DNA from: CAVSNH01 sp963729275
Lineage (GTDB): Bacteria > Actinomycetota > Acidimicrobiia > Acidimicrobiales > RAAP-2
Direction of reading: 5' to 3'
NCBI GenBank assembly: GCA_963729275.1
Contig: CAVSNH010000004.1
Location: 372,001-436,000 of the forward strand
Length of the DNA: 64,000 nt
Position 1 is the stretch's first letter. Every line of letters begins with the position of its first letter. The notes beneath the pieces are model-generated. The model ran no database searches, had not been told where the DNA came from, and was given only the letters and a program-made list of their open reading frames with translations. Below are positions 52,842 to 62,369 of the stretch, in pieces. A program made the translations under genes and the position numbers.

Positions 52842-54803
52842 TTGAGCGAGAAACACGGGGCCGAGCCGCCCTTGGGGGTGGGGACTCACCTGTCGTACAT
52901 GCCGGCGCTGGACGGCATCCGTGCCGTTTCCATTCTCGGCATCATGGCCAACCACGGCGGGTTTGCCTGGGCCACCGGCGGTGTGATCTCGGTCAACGTC
53001 TTCTTCGTACTGAGCGGCTTCCTGATCACCATGCTGCTCATGAAGGAGTGGACCAGGTCGGGGACGATCCGATTGCGAGCCTTCTGGGCCCGGCGAGCCC
53101 GGCGGCTCCTGCCGGCGTTGTTCGTGCTGCTCGGCGGCATCGGGCTCTATGCCTTGTTGTTCGCCCCCGACGGGACGCAATCACTGGTCCGCGGTGACGG
53201 GCTGGCAACGTTGTTCTACGTGGCCAACTGGCACCAGATCCTGGCCGACCAGAGTTACTTCGTGCAGGTGTCGGCCCCCTCCCCCTTGCTCCACACCTGG
53301 ACCCTGGCCATCGAGGAGCAGTTCTACTTGGTCTGGCCGCTCGTCGTCGTCGCCGTGCTGAAGCTGACCAAGTCGCCCCGGGCCCTCTTCGTCGTGGCCG
53401 TGGTCGGGGTGCTGGCCTCGGCCACCGAGATGGCCTTCCTGTTCCACGGCGGCGAGAACCTGAACCGGCTCTACTACGGCACCGACACCCGAGCCCAAGA
53501 CATCCTCACCGGCGCAGCCATGGGCATCCTTCTCTACGGTCGCCCGGTAGCAACCGGCCGCCGGACGAAAACGGCGTTCTCGGCCATCGCCATTGCCGGA
53601 GCTGCCATCTTCATCATCGAGTGGACGCGCATCAACGCGTCGTTGGACATCGTCTTCCGGGGTGGCTTCTTGGTGGCCGACGTGATGGTGGCCCTCGTCA
53701 TCTGCGGGGTGACGCTGGCCCCGGCCGGATGGCCGGCCCGGGTCCTCGGCGTGCGGCCGTTGGCCTATATCGGGCGCATCTCCTACGGCCTGTACCTCTG
53801 GCACTGGCCGGTCTTCCTCGTCCTGGACGGGTCGAGGACGGGGCTCACGGGCTATCCCCTGTTCGCCCTCCGGCTCCTCGTCACGTTCGCCATCGCCATG
53901 GTGTCCTGGTACGTGGTCGAGACGCCGGTCAGGCAGAAGACCTTCAAGGGCTGGCGATCGTGGGCCTGGGTGCCGGCCGGCGCGGTGGGTGCCGCCGCCG
54001 TGCTCGTGCTCACCACCTCCACCGCCGGGGCGGCGACCAACATCCTCGTCCCCCAGAACCAGCTCAAGTCCAAAGTAGCCACCTACGAGAAGGCGCCGTT
54101 CCCCAAGGGCAGCAACCAGGTTCGGGTTCTCGTGGTCGGCGACTCGCTGTCCCTCACCGTCGGGTTCTGGATGACGCCGTACGCCTCGCAGTACGGGGTG
54201 GTCCTCCGAGGGCGTCCCCTCGACGGTTGTGGGCTCGTGACCTCGAACCCCTACGACCTGCACGGCACGCCGTCCGACCCGTTGGCCCCCTGTGCCCAGT
54301 GGCCCGAGATCTGGGGCACGGACGTCGCCAAAATGCACCCCCAGGTCGTGTTCTTGGTCATCGGCTGGTGGGAGACCATGGACCGCTTCTACCAAGGGCG
54401 GTGGCAGCACCTGGGTGATCCCTCGTTCAATGCCTACGAGCGGTCACGACTGGAGGAGGCGGTCTCCGTCCTCGGAGCACACGGTGCCCAGGTGGCCATC
54501 GCCACGGCCCCCTACTTCGACAGCGGTGAACAGCCGGACGGGAAGCCGTGGGACGAGGACGCGCCAGACCGGGTCAACCTTCTCAACTCGATGATCTCGG
54601 CGGTCGCCGCCGAGCACCCGAAGAACGTGTCCGTGGTCAAGCTGCACCAGTACCTCGACCCGGACGGGCACTACACCTACCGGATCAACGGTCAGGCCGT
54701 GCGCTTTCCCGACGGGGTCCACACCACCGAGGCCGCCGGAACCTACCTCGCCCCCAAGATCCTGCCCCAGCTTGCCGCTTTGGGAGCCCGGGCTCCGACC
54801 TGA
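52842..54803 (+). CDS. OafA-type acyltransferase with C-terminal SGNH domain, copy 3
   Basis: A 653-residue membrane acyltransferase with MPALDGIRAVSILGIMANHG (catalytic His), VNVFFVLSGFLITMLL, FWARRARRLLPALF and TWTLAIEEQFYLVWPL. The SGNH domain begins at VVGDSLSLT (D434, S435) and ends with FPDGVHTTE (D624, H627). The TTG at 52842 has a good Shine-Dalgarno (GGAGGGG), and no ATG or GTG lies nearer the conserved start. It is on the opposite strand to copies 1 and 2 and more diverged, so it is an older duplicate or independent acquisition. Confidence 0.93.
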   Translation: MSEKHGAEPPLGVGTHLSYMPALDGIRAVSILGIMANHGGFAWATGGVISVNVFFVLSGFLITMLLMKEWTRSGTIRLRAFWARRARRLLPALFVLLGGIGLYALLFAPDGTQSLVRGDGLATLFYVANWHQILADQSYFVQVSAPSPLLHTWTLAIEEQFYLVWPLVVVAVLKLTKSPRALFVVAVVGVLASATEMAFLFHGGENLNRLYYGTDTRAQDILTGAAMGILLYGRPVATGRRTKTAFSAIAIAGAAIFIIEWTRINASLDIVFRGGFLVADVMVALVICGVTLAPAGWPARVLGVRPLAYIGRISYGLYLWHWPVFLVLDGSRTGLTGYPLFALRLLVTFAIAMVSWYVVETPVRQKTFKGWRSWAWVPAGAVGAAAVLVLTTSTAGAATNILVPQNQLKSKVATYEKAPFPKGSNQVRVLVVGDSLSLTVGFWMTPYASQYGVVLRGRPLDGCGLVTSNPYDLHGTPSDPLAPCAQWPEIWGTDVAKMHPQVVFLVIGWWETMDRFYQGRWQHLGDPSFNAYERSRLEEAVSVLGAHGAQVAIATAPYFDSGEQPDGKPWDEDAPDRVNLLNSMISAVAAEHPKNVSVVKLHQYLDPDGHYTYRINGQAVRFPDGVHTTEAAGTYLAPKILPQLAALGARAPT

Positions 54804-54852
54804 CCCCGAGCGGGCCGACCCGCGTCCGGCAGCTGTGCCAGTGATCGGCTCG

Positions 54853-56748
54853 TCACGATGAGGCTCCCGTCGCCGGTGGGCCGCAGAGCTCGCCAGCGGC
54901 CTGGGTCGGTTGGGCGCTGAACGAGAAGGTGGAGTAGCCGAACGAGTGCGCCATGTCGGAGAAGAAGCGCGAAGGGGTCAAGGGTGAGGTGATGGCCTGT
55001 AGGTAGGACGACAGTGGCGGGCAGGCAAGCGCCCGGCGGGCGCCCCGGACCTGAGCCGGCGCCAGCTGATCACCGTTGCCCGCCCTGATCGTCGCCCCGG
55101 GAACCCCGAACCGGGCCACCATCCATGCCGGGCCGATGTACTTCTCGTGGCCGGGCCTTGCGTGATGGGTGATCACCGTATGGCTGCCGATCGGATTGGC
55201 CAGCGAATAGGAGTCGAAGATGTACACCTTGGGACCGGCCAGGTAGCCGATCACTCCGATGGCCGGCACGTTCACCACCAAGGTGAAGGGAAGGTGTGAT
55301 GCTGCCGGACCCCGTAGGGCACTTCCGATCGGGGCGAAGGGATCGGTGATGATCAACATCTCCTGCCGTCCGGCCGGTACATGGCTGGCCAGGTGGGCCA
55401 GATAGGAACCCGCCTGTCCGGAAAGAGCCTTGGCATAGTCGGCGGCGGTGATCGGGTGCTGGTTCTTCGTGGCGCTGATCCAGCTGTTCCTCTCGTTGGA
55501 GATGAACACAGTCTGTGGGTTGAGGCTGGTCACCGGGGGTGGGACGAACCGCAGCCAGCCGGCGCAGACGGCCGACCAGACGGCGATGACCACCAGCGGG
55601 AGTGCCATCGGGGCCGACCGCCGTTGCAAAGGGACGGCGATAGGTAGGCACACGGCGAAGAAACCGGGCAACAACAACCGGGCGTGCATGTAGTCGCCGC
55701 CCAGGTGGACGACGTAGAGCGCGTCGACCAGGCCGGCAGCCACAGGGACCACCAGGAGCACCGCGCCCATCCGGTCCCCGCGCCGCCACCACCGCCGGAA
55801 CGGAAGGGCAAGGAGCGGGGCACAACACGCAAGTGGCAGCCACAGCGTGTAGGGGGAGACGAAGTTCCAGAGGTAGGTGAATCCCTGGGACCACCAGGCC
55901 GACCCACCGGCCTTGGCCAGGCCCGTGTTCGGAACCACCAGCCCGTAGTAGCCCATCCGGAACAGCTCGAAGAGCACCGGAAGGGCAAGGGCACAGGCGA
56001 GAGCGGCGGCGGCACGAAGGGCCCATGCCCGTCGAGTTCCGTGGTCCGGGGCCGCCATGACCCACAGCAGGGCGGCCAGAAAGACCACTGTCATGAGAGC
56101 GAGCTCGGGGCGGATGAGTGTCCCGAGACCCATCACCAGGGCCACAGGAAGGGCGCGGCGCCGCTCTCGCGCATAGCGGACCAGCAACAGGTACGAGCTG
56201 CCGATCCACAGGAAGACCATGGACATCTCCAGGCCCGACGTCGAGAACTCCCACACGCCGGCCACCACCGAGACGATCAGCAGGCCCACCGGCAGGATGG
56301 TGGCGGACTCCTCGCGCTCGGCGAACAGATGCTGGACAGCACGGCCGCCGCTCACGAAACCGGCTCCGGTGCAGACAAGACCGAGGAGGACCGAGAGCCA
56401 CTCGAGGGAGAGGAAGCGGAGGATCTCGTGGAGACCGGTCAGGGTGAACAGCCAGAGTGGGTCGGAGTCGACCTCGACGCGCTCACCTACGTTGAAGACC
56501 AGGCCGTGCCCGGCGAGGAGATTGTCGATGATGCGGAAGTTGATGAAGGCGTCCTCGTCGACCCAGCGGTACTGCCAGGCCCCGACCAGGACGATGACCA
56601 GCGGCACGAGCAGGGGCCACCACCTGATGCTCGAGGGGGAAGGTGAAAGAGTCCGGACCGGCGTGCCTCCGGTGACGGTTCCCGCTTCGGAGTCCACGCC
56701 GTCGTCGCCTTGGCCGTCCACATCGAGAAGGCGGCTCACGGGACGCAA
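54853..56748 (-). CDS. AftB-like membrane arabinofuranosyltransferase (GT-C)
   Basis: A 631-residue polytopic protein similar to mycobacterial AftB, which adds terminal beta-(1,2)-arabinofuranose to arabinogalactan and lipoarabinomannan from decaprenyl-phosphoryl-arabinose. Shared landmarks are DEDAFINFRIIDNLLAGHGL with VFNVGERVEVDSDPLW (first loop), LFRMGYYGLVVPNTGLAKA, WSQGFTYLWNFVSPYTLW and VHLGGDYMHARLLLPG. A C-terminal soluble domain follows. AftB-type enzymes act outside the membrane. The start is TTG 56748 or GTG 56739. In a non-mycolate actinobacterium the acceptor glycan may differ from arabinogalactan. Confidence 0.8.
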   Translation of the reverse strand: MRPVSRLLDVDGQGDDGVDSEAGTVTGGTPVRTLSPSPSSIRWWPLLVPLVIVLVGAWQYRWVDEDAFINFRIIDNLLAGHGLVFNVGERVEVDSDPLWLFTLTGLHEILRFLSLEWLSVLLGLVCTGAGFVSGGRAVQHLFAEREESATILPVGLLIVSVVAGVWEFSTSGLEMSMVFLWIGSSYLLLVRYARERRRALPVALVMGLGTLIRPELALMTVVFLAALLWVMAAPDHGTRRAWALRAAAALACALALPVLFELFRMGYYGLVVPNTGLAKAGGSAWWSQGFTYLWNFVSPYTLWLPLACCAPLLALPFRRWWRRGDRMGAVLLVVPVAAGLVDALYVVHLGGDYMHARLLLPGFFAVCLPIAVPLQRRSAPMALPLVVIAVWSAVCAGWLRFVPPPVTSLNPQTVFISNERNSWISATKNQHPITAADYAKALSGQAGSYLAHLASHVPAGRQEMLIITDPFAPIGSALRGPAASHLPFTLVVNVPAIGVIGYLAGPKVYIFDSYSLANPIGSHTVITHHARPGHEKYIGPAWMVARFGVPGATIRAGNGDQLAPAQVRGARRALACPPLSSYLQAITSPLTPSRFFSDMAHSFGYSTFSFSAQPTQAAGELCGPPATGASS

Positions 56749-56829
56749 CTGTTGTCAGTGAGCCTCATTCTGTGGACCGGAGCCGGGCGATGCCGCTCCG
56801 AGCCGGAGGCGTCCGAGCATGACTGGCGT

Positions 56830-58107
56830 TCATGTTTCTGGCGATCGTACGGTCAGGGTCGACAGATCGGGATGGGCAGCGTCCCTCGTCTCACCGCTCG
56901 GAAAGGTCTTCTTTCGCCACACCATGAGCCGCTTCTCGACGAGCAACCAGCTGGCCACGGCGAGGCCCATGATGATGACGAGGCGGAGGGTCTCAAGCGC
57001 CCAGAACGGCCAATGCATCCCTATGCCGAACGGGCTGAGGGCCACGTACACCGGCCAATGGAAGACGTAGACCGAATAGGTCATGTTCCCGAGGAGGACC
57101 AGGATGGGCAGTCCGAGCAACTTCGACGTCATACTCGTCGGATGGATTAGGAAGTAGGTGATGATCACCACCGTCGCCACTTCGCTGATCGGGATCCACC
57201 ACAACGGCAAGGAGCGAGCGGCAAGGCCGACGTCGAACATGACCCACAGCAGGCTCCCGATGGCGGCCAGAGCGAGGAACGACAGGGCGCGTTTTGCCCA
57301 CTGTGGCCAGTCATTGAGATAGCCGCCGGTGGCCACCAGTCCGAGCAGGCAGCCGACGAACAGGGCGTCGGCCCGAGTATCGAAGGCGTAGTACACCCTG
57401 CCGGCGACGATCGAGTTCCAGTGAGGAGCATGCAGCACGATGTACATCCGGTCGGCAAACGAAGCCAAGACCCCGACGATGGCGATTCCGTAGGCAAGAC
57501 GCCGAGTGCTGTAGCGCAACGCCACGAAGAGCAGGATGGCCCAGATCAGGTAGAACTGCTCTTCGACGGCCAACGACCAGCACTGCGAGAGATAGCCAAT
57601 GGCCGGTTCGTGATGGAACGCAGCTTGGTAATCAGCGAAATAGAACACCGCCCCGGCAACGTTGGTCCACAGGTCGTTGGCGGCCGCGTGGACGTGCACG
57701 ATGCTGGCATAGACAGCGAGGAGGGCAACGGTGATGAACAGGGGCGGCAACAGACGGACGGCCCGTCGGGAGTAGAAGTTCTTGAGGCTCAAGGTCCCGG
57801 TCCGCTGCTGTTCACCGGCCAACATGGCGGTGATGAGAAAGCCGCTCAGGACGAAGAAGATGGCGAGCGAGACCCACGAACCTGGCAGCGTCCGGAAATT
57901 CGAATGGAAGATCAAGACGGTGGCCATGAACGGCACCCGAAGACCGGTAAGGGGTGGCCTGTTGCCGAGGCGCCAGGGCACTGCGGCCGCGCCCGGCGAG
58001 GCGACGGTCTCTGTCTTCGACGCAACGGGAGGCACGGATTGTGACGAGGGCACCGAGTCCTGATCGCTGGTGATGGCGGCCGTCGGCACCCCCCCCTTTG
58101 CCATCAA
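56830..58107 (-). CDS. OafA-type acyltransferase without an SGNH domain, copy 4
   Basis: A 425-residue acyltransferase-3 membrane protein. Landmarks are LTGLRVPFMATVLIFHSNF (catalytic His in FHSN), LAIFFVLSGFLITAML, FYSRRAVRLLPPLF and CWSLAVEEQFYLIWAI. It ends after the last TM helix with a short tail, so it lacks the C-terminal esterase domain of the other three. Single-domain OafA enzymes usually modify a cytoplasmic or lipid-linked sugar. The upstream gap to 58280 holds nothing else I support. Confidence 0.9.
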   Translation of the reverse strand: MMAKGGVPTAAITSDQDSVPSSQSVPPVASKTETVASPGAAAVPWRLGNRPPLTGLRVPFMATVLIFHSNFRTLPGSWVSLAIFFVLSGFLITAMLAGEQQRTGTLSLKNFYSRRAVRLLPPLFITVALLAVYASIVHVHAAANDLWTNVAGAVFYFADYQAAFHHEPAIGYLSQCWSLAVEEQFYLIWAILLFVALRYSTRRLAYGIAIVGVLASFADRMYIVLHAPHWNSIVAGRVYYAFDTRADALFVGCLLGLVATGGYLNDWPQWAKRALSFLALAAIGSLLWVMFDVGLAARSLPLWWIPISEVATVVIITYFLIHPTSMTSKLLGLPILVLLGNMTYSVYVFHWPVYVALSPFGIGMHWPFWALETLRLVIIMGLAVASWLLVEKRLMVWRKKTFPSGETRDAAHPDLSTLTVRSPET

Positions 58108-58279
58108 CTCATTGTGCCTCAGGATCCGAACCGTTGATGCTCAGCTGGCGCGCCGAGCCGTATCCCGTCGTCAGCATCGGTCGTAAAGGCCCCTGGCTAC
58201 ACTTCCGTCCCATAGAGCCAGGCCTCCGCTCGAGGCCGGCTCCGAGCGCACCGACGTCCCCCGCACGTTCCAACGGACG

Positions 58280-58736
58280 ATGAGCGACGAGGCGCTCGAG
58301 TTCCGGCACGAGTCGGCTTTCCCTTCTGGGATGGGGTCATCGGCTGGTCGGAACGGTTGGTCTTCGACGCTCCGGTATGGGTTGGTTTCCTCGGTGGCTC
58401 TCATCCCACTCGTCAAGGACGGATTCTCCCCGTCTCCCAACATCTCGGTTTGGATCACCATCGCCGCGCCTCCCCCGGCCACCCTTCCATACCTAACGGC
58501 TCCAACTGCCAGTTGTTCTCGCCAATCGGGCCGCCTATACATCCTTCACCTACGGCAACATGAGCTTGGTGACCGTCTTGGCAACCAGATTCCTGTGGTT
58601 CTCCACCCTTTGGCTCTTCGTCGTCACCAATTTCGTAGAGCTCGCGCCGACGGAAGTGATGTCCGGTGAAGACTGCGGGCGGCCCGGTGATGTCAGCCGC
58701 CCACCAGGCGGGTCGACTGGACCCGTCCGCCATTGA
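58280..58736 (+). pseudogene. Possible broken gene with a membrane-like segment
   Basis: Two frames read together as one protein-like sequence: LVSSVALIPLVKDGF and SVWITIAAPPPATLPYL (frame 2), then VVLANRAAYTSFTYGN and LATRFLWFSTLWLFVVTNF (frame 3), with a shift near 58500. The second half looks like a transmembrane helix. No family is recognised and codon bias is weak. The 3' end overlaps the convergent gene by 44 bases. It may be a degenerate remnant or chance. Confidence 0.25.
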
Positions 58737-60306
58737 AGGTGACCTCGACCTTGGGCCAGCCTTTGCCGGGCACGTCGAAGAACTGGCTCACCGCCCGGGG
58801 CAGTCCCGTTTCCCAACCGTCCACGATGAGCTGGTACTCGACCCCGTTCGAGACCGCATCGAGAAAAGCCAGCGGCCCGCCCTCCTCCTGTGGCAGCGAG
58901 GCCACTCGCCCGCTCGGGATGATCCCGAAGGTCACGGGTCCCGGGGGTGCCACCCTCTTCTCCACAGCCGCGGCCACCTTCTGCACGTCGGAGACGGCCG
59001 TCCTGCCTACGGTGGCCGGCTCGGAGGTCGTCGACACAGAGAGCCAAGCGATCCCGGCCAGGCCCAGCGCGGCGAGCAGGTAGAGGGCTCCCGAGGGCGC
59101 CAGCCGCCTGACATGCCCTCCTTGTCCACCTTGGACGCCTGTGCGCAGGTGCACCACCTGCTCGACCAGAACGACGGCCGTCCAGATCCACGTGATCCAG
59201 AGCAGGAATCCGAGCACCCACAGGCAGATCACCAGGTAGGCGCCGCCCAGCACGTAGCTCTTGGCGATCGACGAGAACCCGAACGCCGTGCCCGTCCCCA
59301 CTATGAAAGTCACCAGGGCGAGGGCAGCCAGGTCGAGTTCGCCCCGGTGGCGAGCGAAGAGGGCGATAACGACCAGGCTTATCAGGACGGCGATGCCGGC
59401 GAGCGTCGGTCCGTGCGGGATGACGAAGAGAAAGTCGGCATAGAGCTCCGACGGGAAGCGGGTCACCATGATGGGCTTTGGCGACGCCGATATCGTCAGC
59501 ATCCTCAGCCCGTAATCGATCCCCGTCGAAGGGAGGCTTCGCCCGTAACGGAGCACCTCGGTCATGTTCCCGGGCGAGCCGCTGAACTCCTGGACTACGG
59601 GGGCGATCCATGCGGCAGCACCGACGACCACGCCCCAGAACAACCATCGCCATCCCACGACGCCACACCGGGATCGTCCGACCAGCGGCGACACCACGAC
59701 CAGGGCCACCGAGGTGAGGGCGAACATCAGATGGCTCTGCGCCGCCACCGACGCGGTGAACACGAGGGCCGGCCACCATCTCAGCCGGCCGCAGGCGACA
59801 ATCCAGCTCAGACAAATGGTGGCGATCAAGAAGATCAACCCGAAATACGCGTTCCAGACGATGTTTTGGAGCACAAGGTTCGTCCGCCAGAACAGATCGA
59901 CCATCACGATCGGCACTATGATCGCCGCCAGCCATCCACGATGTCGCCACAGGGCTTCAATCGAAAGCGACAGCGCTCCGCCGCATACGATGGCGGCACC
60001 CAGTAGTGGACCCTGGCTTGGCGCGATCCTCACAGGTATGGCCAGCAACCACGACTCCAACGGACCGAGGTCGTAGATCCGATGTCCGGTCGCCCTGAGC
60101 CCCGTGGCGTACATGCCGACCAACGGCGAGTGCAGCGAGAACACCTCGTAGGCCCGGCTGGCGATGAACGAATCGTCGCCGATCGGCGCCCAACCCCGTT
60201 CCATCTGGACCAGGGTGGGGGCGAGCACGGCCGTCCAGGCGACCGCATGGCACGCCACTCGCAGGAGCGTCAGGCTCGATGACGGTCGTGCCGCCGGTTC
60301 ACGCAC
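58693..60306 (-). CDS. Polytopic membrane protein, GT-C-like, unknown function
   Basis: A protein of about 537 residues with 9-11 TM helices. After TM1 (HAVAWTAVLAPTL) the loop GWAPIGDDSFIASRAYEVFS carries adjacent aspartates, like the metal- or substrate-binding loop of GT-C glycosyltransferases. A C-terminal extracytoplasmic part of about 120 residues follows the last TM. It lacks the CxCxD and GGGGP motifs of its neighbours and is not their paralog. The start is uncertain: the open frame reaches 60429, but GTG 60306 places TM1 conventionally. It is divergent from the next gene. Confidence 0.7.
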   Translation of the reverse strand: MREPAARPSSSLTLLRVACHAVAWTAVLAPTLVQMERGWAPIGDDSFIASRAYEVFSLHSPLVGMYATGLRATGHRIYDLGPLESWLLAIPVRIAPSQGPLLGAAIVCGGALSLSIEALWRHRGWLAAIIVPIVMVDLFWRTNLVLQNIVWNAYFGLIFLIATICLSWIVACGRLRWWPALVFTASVAAQSHLMFALTSVALVVVSPLVGRSRCGVVGWRWLFWGVVVGAAAWIAPVVQEFSGSPGNMTEVLRYGRSLPSTGIDYGLRMLTISASPKPIMVTRFPSELYADFLFVIPHGPTLAGIAVLISLVVIALFARHRGELDLAALALVTFIVGTGTAFGFSSIAKSYVLGGAYLVICLWVLGFLLWITWIWTAVVLVEQVVHLRTGVQGGQGGHVRRLAPSGALYLLAALGLAGIAWLSVSTTSEPATVGRTAVSDVQKVAAAVEKRVAPPGPVTFGIIPSGRVASLPQEEGGPLAFLDAVSNGVEYQLIVDGWETGLPRAVSQFFDVPGKGWPKVEVTFNGGRVQSTRLVGG

Positions 60307-60404
60307 CCGGTAGTTCCTACCATCCCCTCGGTCCTGACCGGGGGCGTGCAGCGAGGTCGCCGAAGACGCGCATCGTTCTCCACGAGACCGGGCACGGACG
60401 ATAA

Positions 60405-62369
60405 GTGCTCGGTCGAGCCACTCGTTCACAGCCAGCGAAGGTCAGTCCCGGAGACCCATCCTTCCCTTCACCCTCGGAACGGTCCGCACCCCCTGGGCCC
60501 GCTCACCAGGGGGTTGCGTGGCCGTCTCTGCGTCGACCCATGGTGGTGGCCGGAGGTGGCTACCTGATCACTTCGATCGTCGTCTGGGCGAACGTCCTGC
60601 CGCACTTCGCGTCGGTGACCACGTGCGGATGTGGGGACGCCGCCCTCACGCTCTGGGTCATCAAGTGGCCGGCCTATGCCCTGAGCCACGGGCTCAACCC
60701 GTTCTACTCGTCCAAGCTCTTCGTTCCCCGTGGCATCAACATGACGCCCAACTCCCTCGGCCTGGGTATCGCCGCCGCTCCGATCACGTGGATCTTCGGT
60801 CCCGTCGCCGCCCTCAACCTCATCGACCTCCTGTCGCCGGCGCTGTCGGCGCTGGCCATGTTCTGGCTGCTGCGGCGGTGGACGTCCTGGGCACCGGCTG
60901 CCTTCGTGGGCGGCCTGTTCTTCGGCTTCTCACCGTTCGTGCTGGTGAGCCTGGCCCTCGGCCACCCCAACTTCGGGCTCCTGGCCGCCGTGCCCCTCAT
61001 CCTGGGCTGCCTCGACGAGCTCTTCGTCCGTCGCCGCCGGCCTCCGGTCATGATCGGCGCCGCCCTCGGCCTCCTCGTGGTCATCCAGTTCTTCGTGAGC
61101 GTCGAGGTGCTGGCCCTCCTCGTTCTCTTCGCCGTGCTGGCCGCCATCGGCGTGGTGGTGCACGCCGTAGTCCTTCGCCGGACGGAAGCGGCCGCTCGGG
61201 CTCTCCGCCTGGCGATGCCCGGGTTGGCGGCCGCCGGGGTGGTGGCGGCCGGGCTGCTCGCCTATCCCCTCTGGTACTTCTTCGCCGGCCCCGCTCATCT
61301 GGTGGGTCGAGCCTGGCCCGATTCGCCTGCCGGCACGGTAGTCAACCGGCCTGCAGACTTCGTCAACGGCTTCGTCGGGCCCGGCCTGACCAACATCATG
61401 CACCTCTTCGGTGGCTACCAGGGACCCGCTCTTCCGCTGTTCTGCTTCCTCGGCGTCGGCATGATCATCGTCCTGGTCACGGGTGCAGCCATCGCTTACC
61501 GTGACCGGCGAGTGCAGTGGTTCGGCCTCCTGGGGCTGGTCGCCGTCCTGTTGTCGTTCGGCATCGTCTCCGGTACCTGGTCGCCGTGGCGTCTCTTCGT
61601 CCATCTGCCGGTGCTCGTCAACGTCGTGCCGGTGAACATCACTTCGATCATCGACACCTGTGTGGCCATCGTTCTGGCCGTCATCGTGGACCGCACACAT
61701 GAGATCGCCGGAGCCCGGATAGGTCGCAACCGGGCCATGCCCATCGCCGCGGCGGTCACGGCTGTTGCCCTCGTGCCCATCGCGGTCGCCTTCTGGTCCA
61801 ACATCCCCTTCGCCACTCGCGTCGTGCGCGCACCAAGATGGTTCGCCGTGGCCGCCCCACGACGTGGCGGCCACCAAGTCGTGCTGCCCTACCCGGCGGC
61901 CCTCGGCGGTATCCAGTCGTCGATGGCCTGGCAGGCAACGGAAGGGATGACCTTCTCGATGGTGGGAGGTGGGGGGCCGGGGATCACACCGTCCCGAGCC
62001 GGCCCCGAGGGACCTGGGTTCGAGGTGCTGAGCCGGGCGTCGCTTCCCCTCGGCCTTGCACCTCTGCCGACAGCGACCAACCTTGTCGCCATCCGCCAGG
62101 CGCTGCGGGGCTGGGGCGTCACGACGGTCGTCGTCCCCGACCAACCCGGCCTTCCCACCTACGACAGAGGCAGGAGCGTCGGCTATGCGGTCGGGTTGTT
62201 CACGGCGGCCATCGGTGACGCCCCGGCGCTACAGGCCCAAGCCTGGGTGTGGACCCTCGAGTCGACGCTCCCCGCTCCTGTACCGATGACGGCGGCGTCC
62301 TTCGCCCGCTGCACCCGCGGCGTCGTGCCGGGATCGTCGGTGGCCGCCTGCGTGCTCCGCTCCGCATGA
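60405..62369 (+). CDS. CxCxD-family GT-C-like polytopic membrane protein, copy 4
   Basis: A 654-residue paralog: TTCGCGDAALTLWVIKWPAY after TM1, then VPRGINMTP in place of PHGINLL, GLFFGFSPF, CLDELFVRR, FFVSVEVL, AYPLWYFFAGPAHLVG, GGYQGPALP, SMAWQATEGMTFSMVGGGGP and WGVTTVVVPDQPGL. GTG 60405 is chosen because paralogs have about 40-60 residues before TM1; ATG 60540 would start at TM1 itself. Its stop overlaps the start of copy 5 (ATGA), so the two are translationally coupled. Confidence 0.8.
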   Translation: MLGRATRSQPAKVSPGDPSFPSPSERSAPPGPAHQGVAWPSLRRPMVVAGGGYLITSIVVWANVLPHFASVTTCGCGDAALTLWVIKWPAYALSHGLNPFYSSKLFVPRGINMTPNSLGLGIAAAPITWIFGPVAALNLIDLLSPALSALAMFWLLRRWTSWAPAAFVGGLFFGFSPFVLVSLALGHPNFGLLAAVPLILGCLDELFVRRRRPPVMIGAALGLLVVIQFFVSVEVLALLVLFAVLAAIGVVVHAVVLRRTEAAARALRLAMPGLAAAGVVAAGLLAYPLWYFFAGPAHLVGRAWPDSPAGTVVNRPADFVNGFVGPGLTNIMHLFGGYQGPALPLFCFLGVGMIIVLVTGAAIAYRDRRVQWFGLLGLVAVLLSFGIVSGTWSPWRLFVHLPVLVNVVPVNITSIIDTCVAIVLAVIVDRTHEIAGARIGRNRAMPIAAAVTAVALVPIAVAFWSNIPFATRVVRAPRWFAVAAPRRGGHQVVLPYPAALGGIQSSMAWQATEGMTFSMVGGGGPGITPSRAGPEGPGFEVLSRASLPLGLAPLPTATNLVAIRQALRGWGVTTVVVPDQPGLPTYDRGRSVGYAVGLFTAAIGDAPALQAQAWVWTLESTLPAPVPMTAASFARCTRGVVPGSSVAACVLRSA

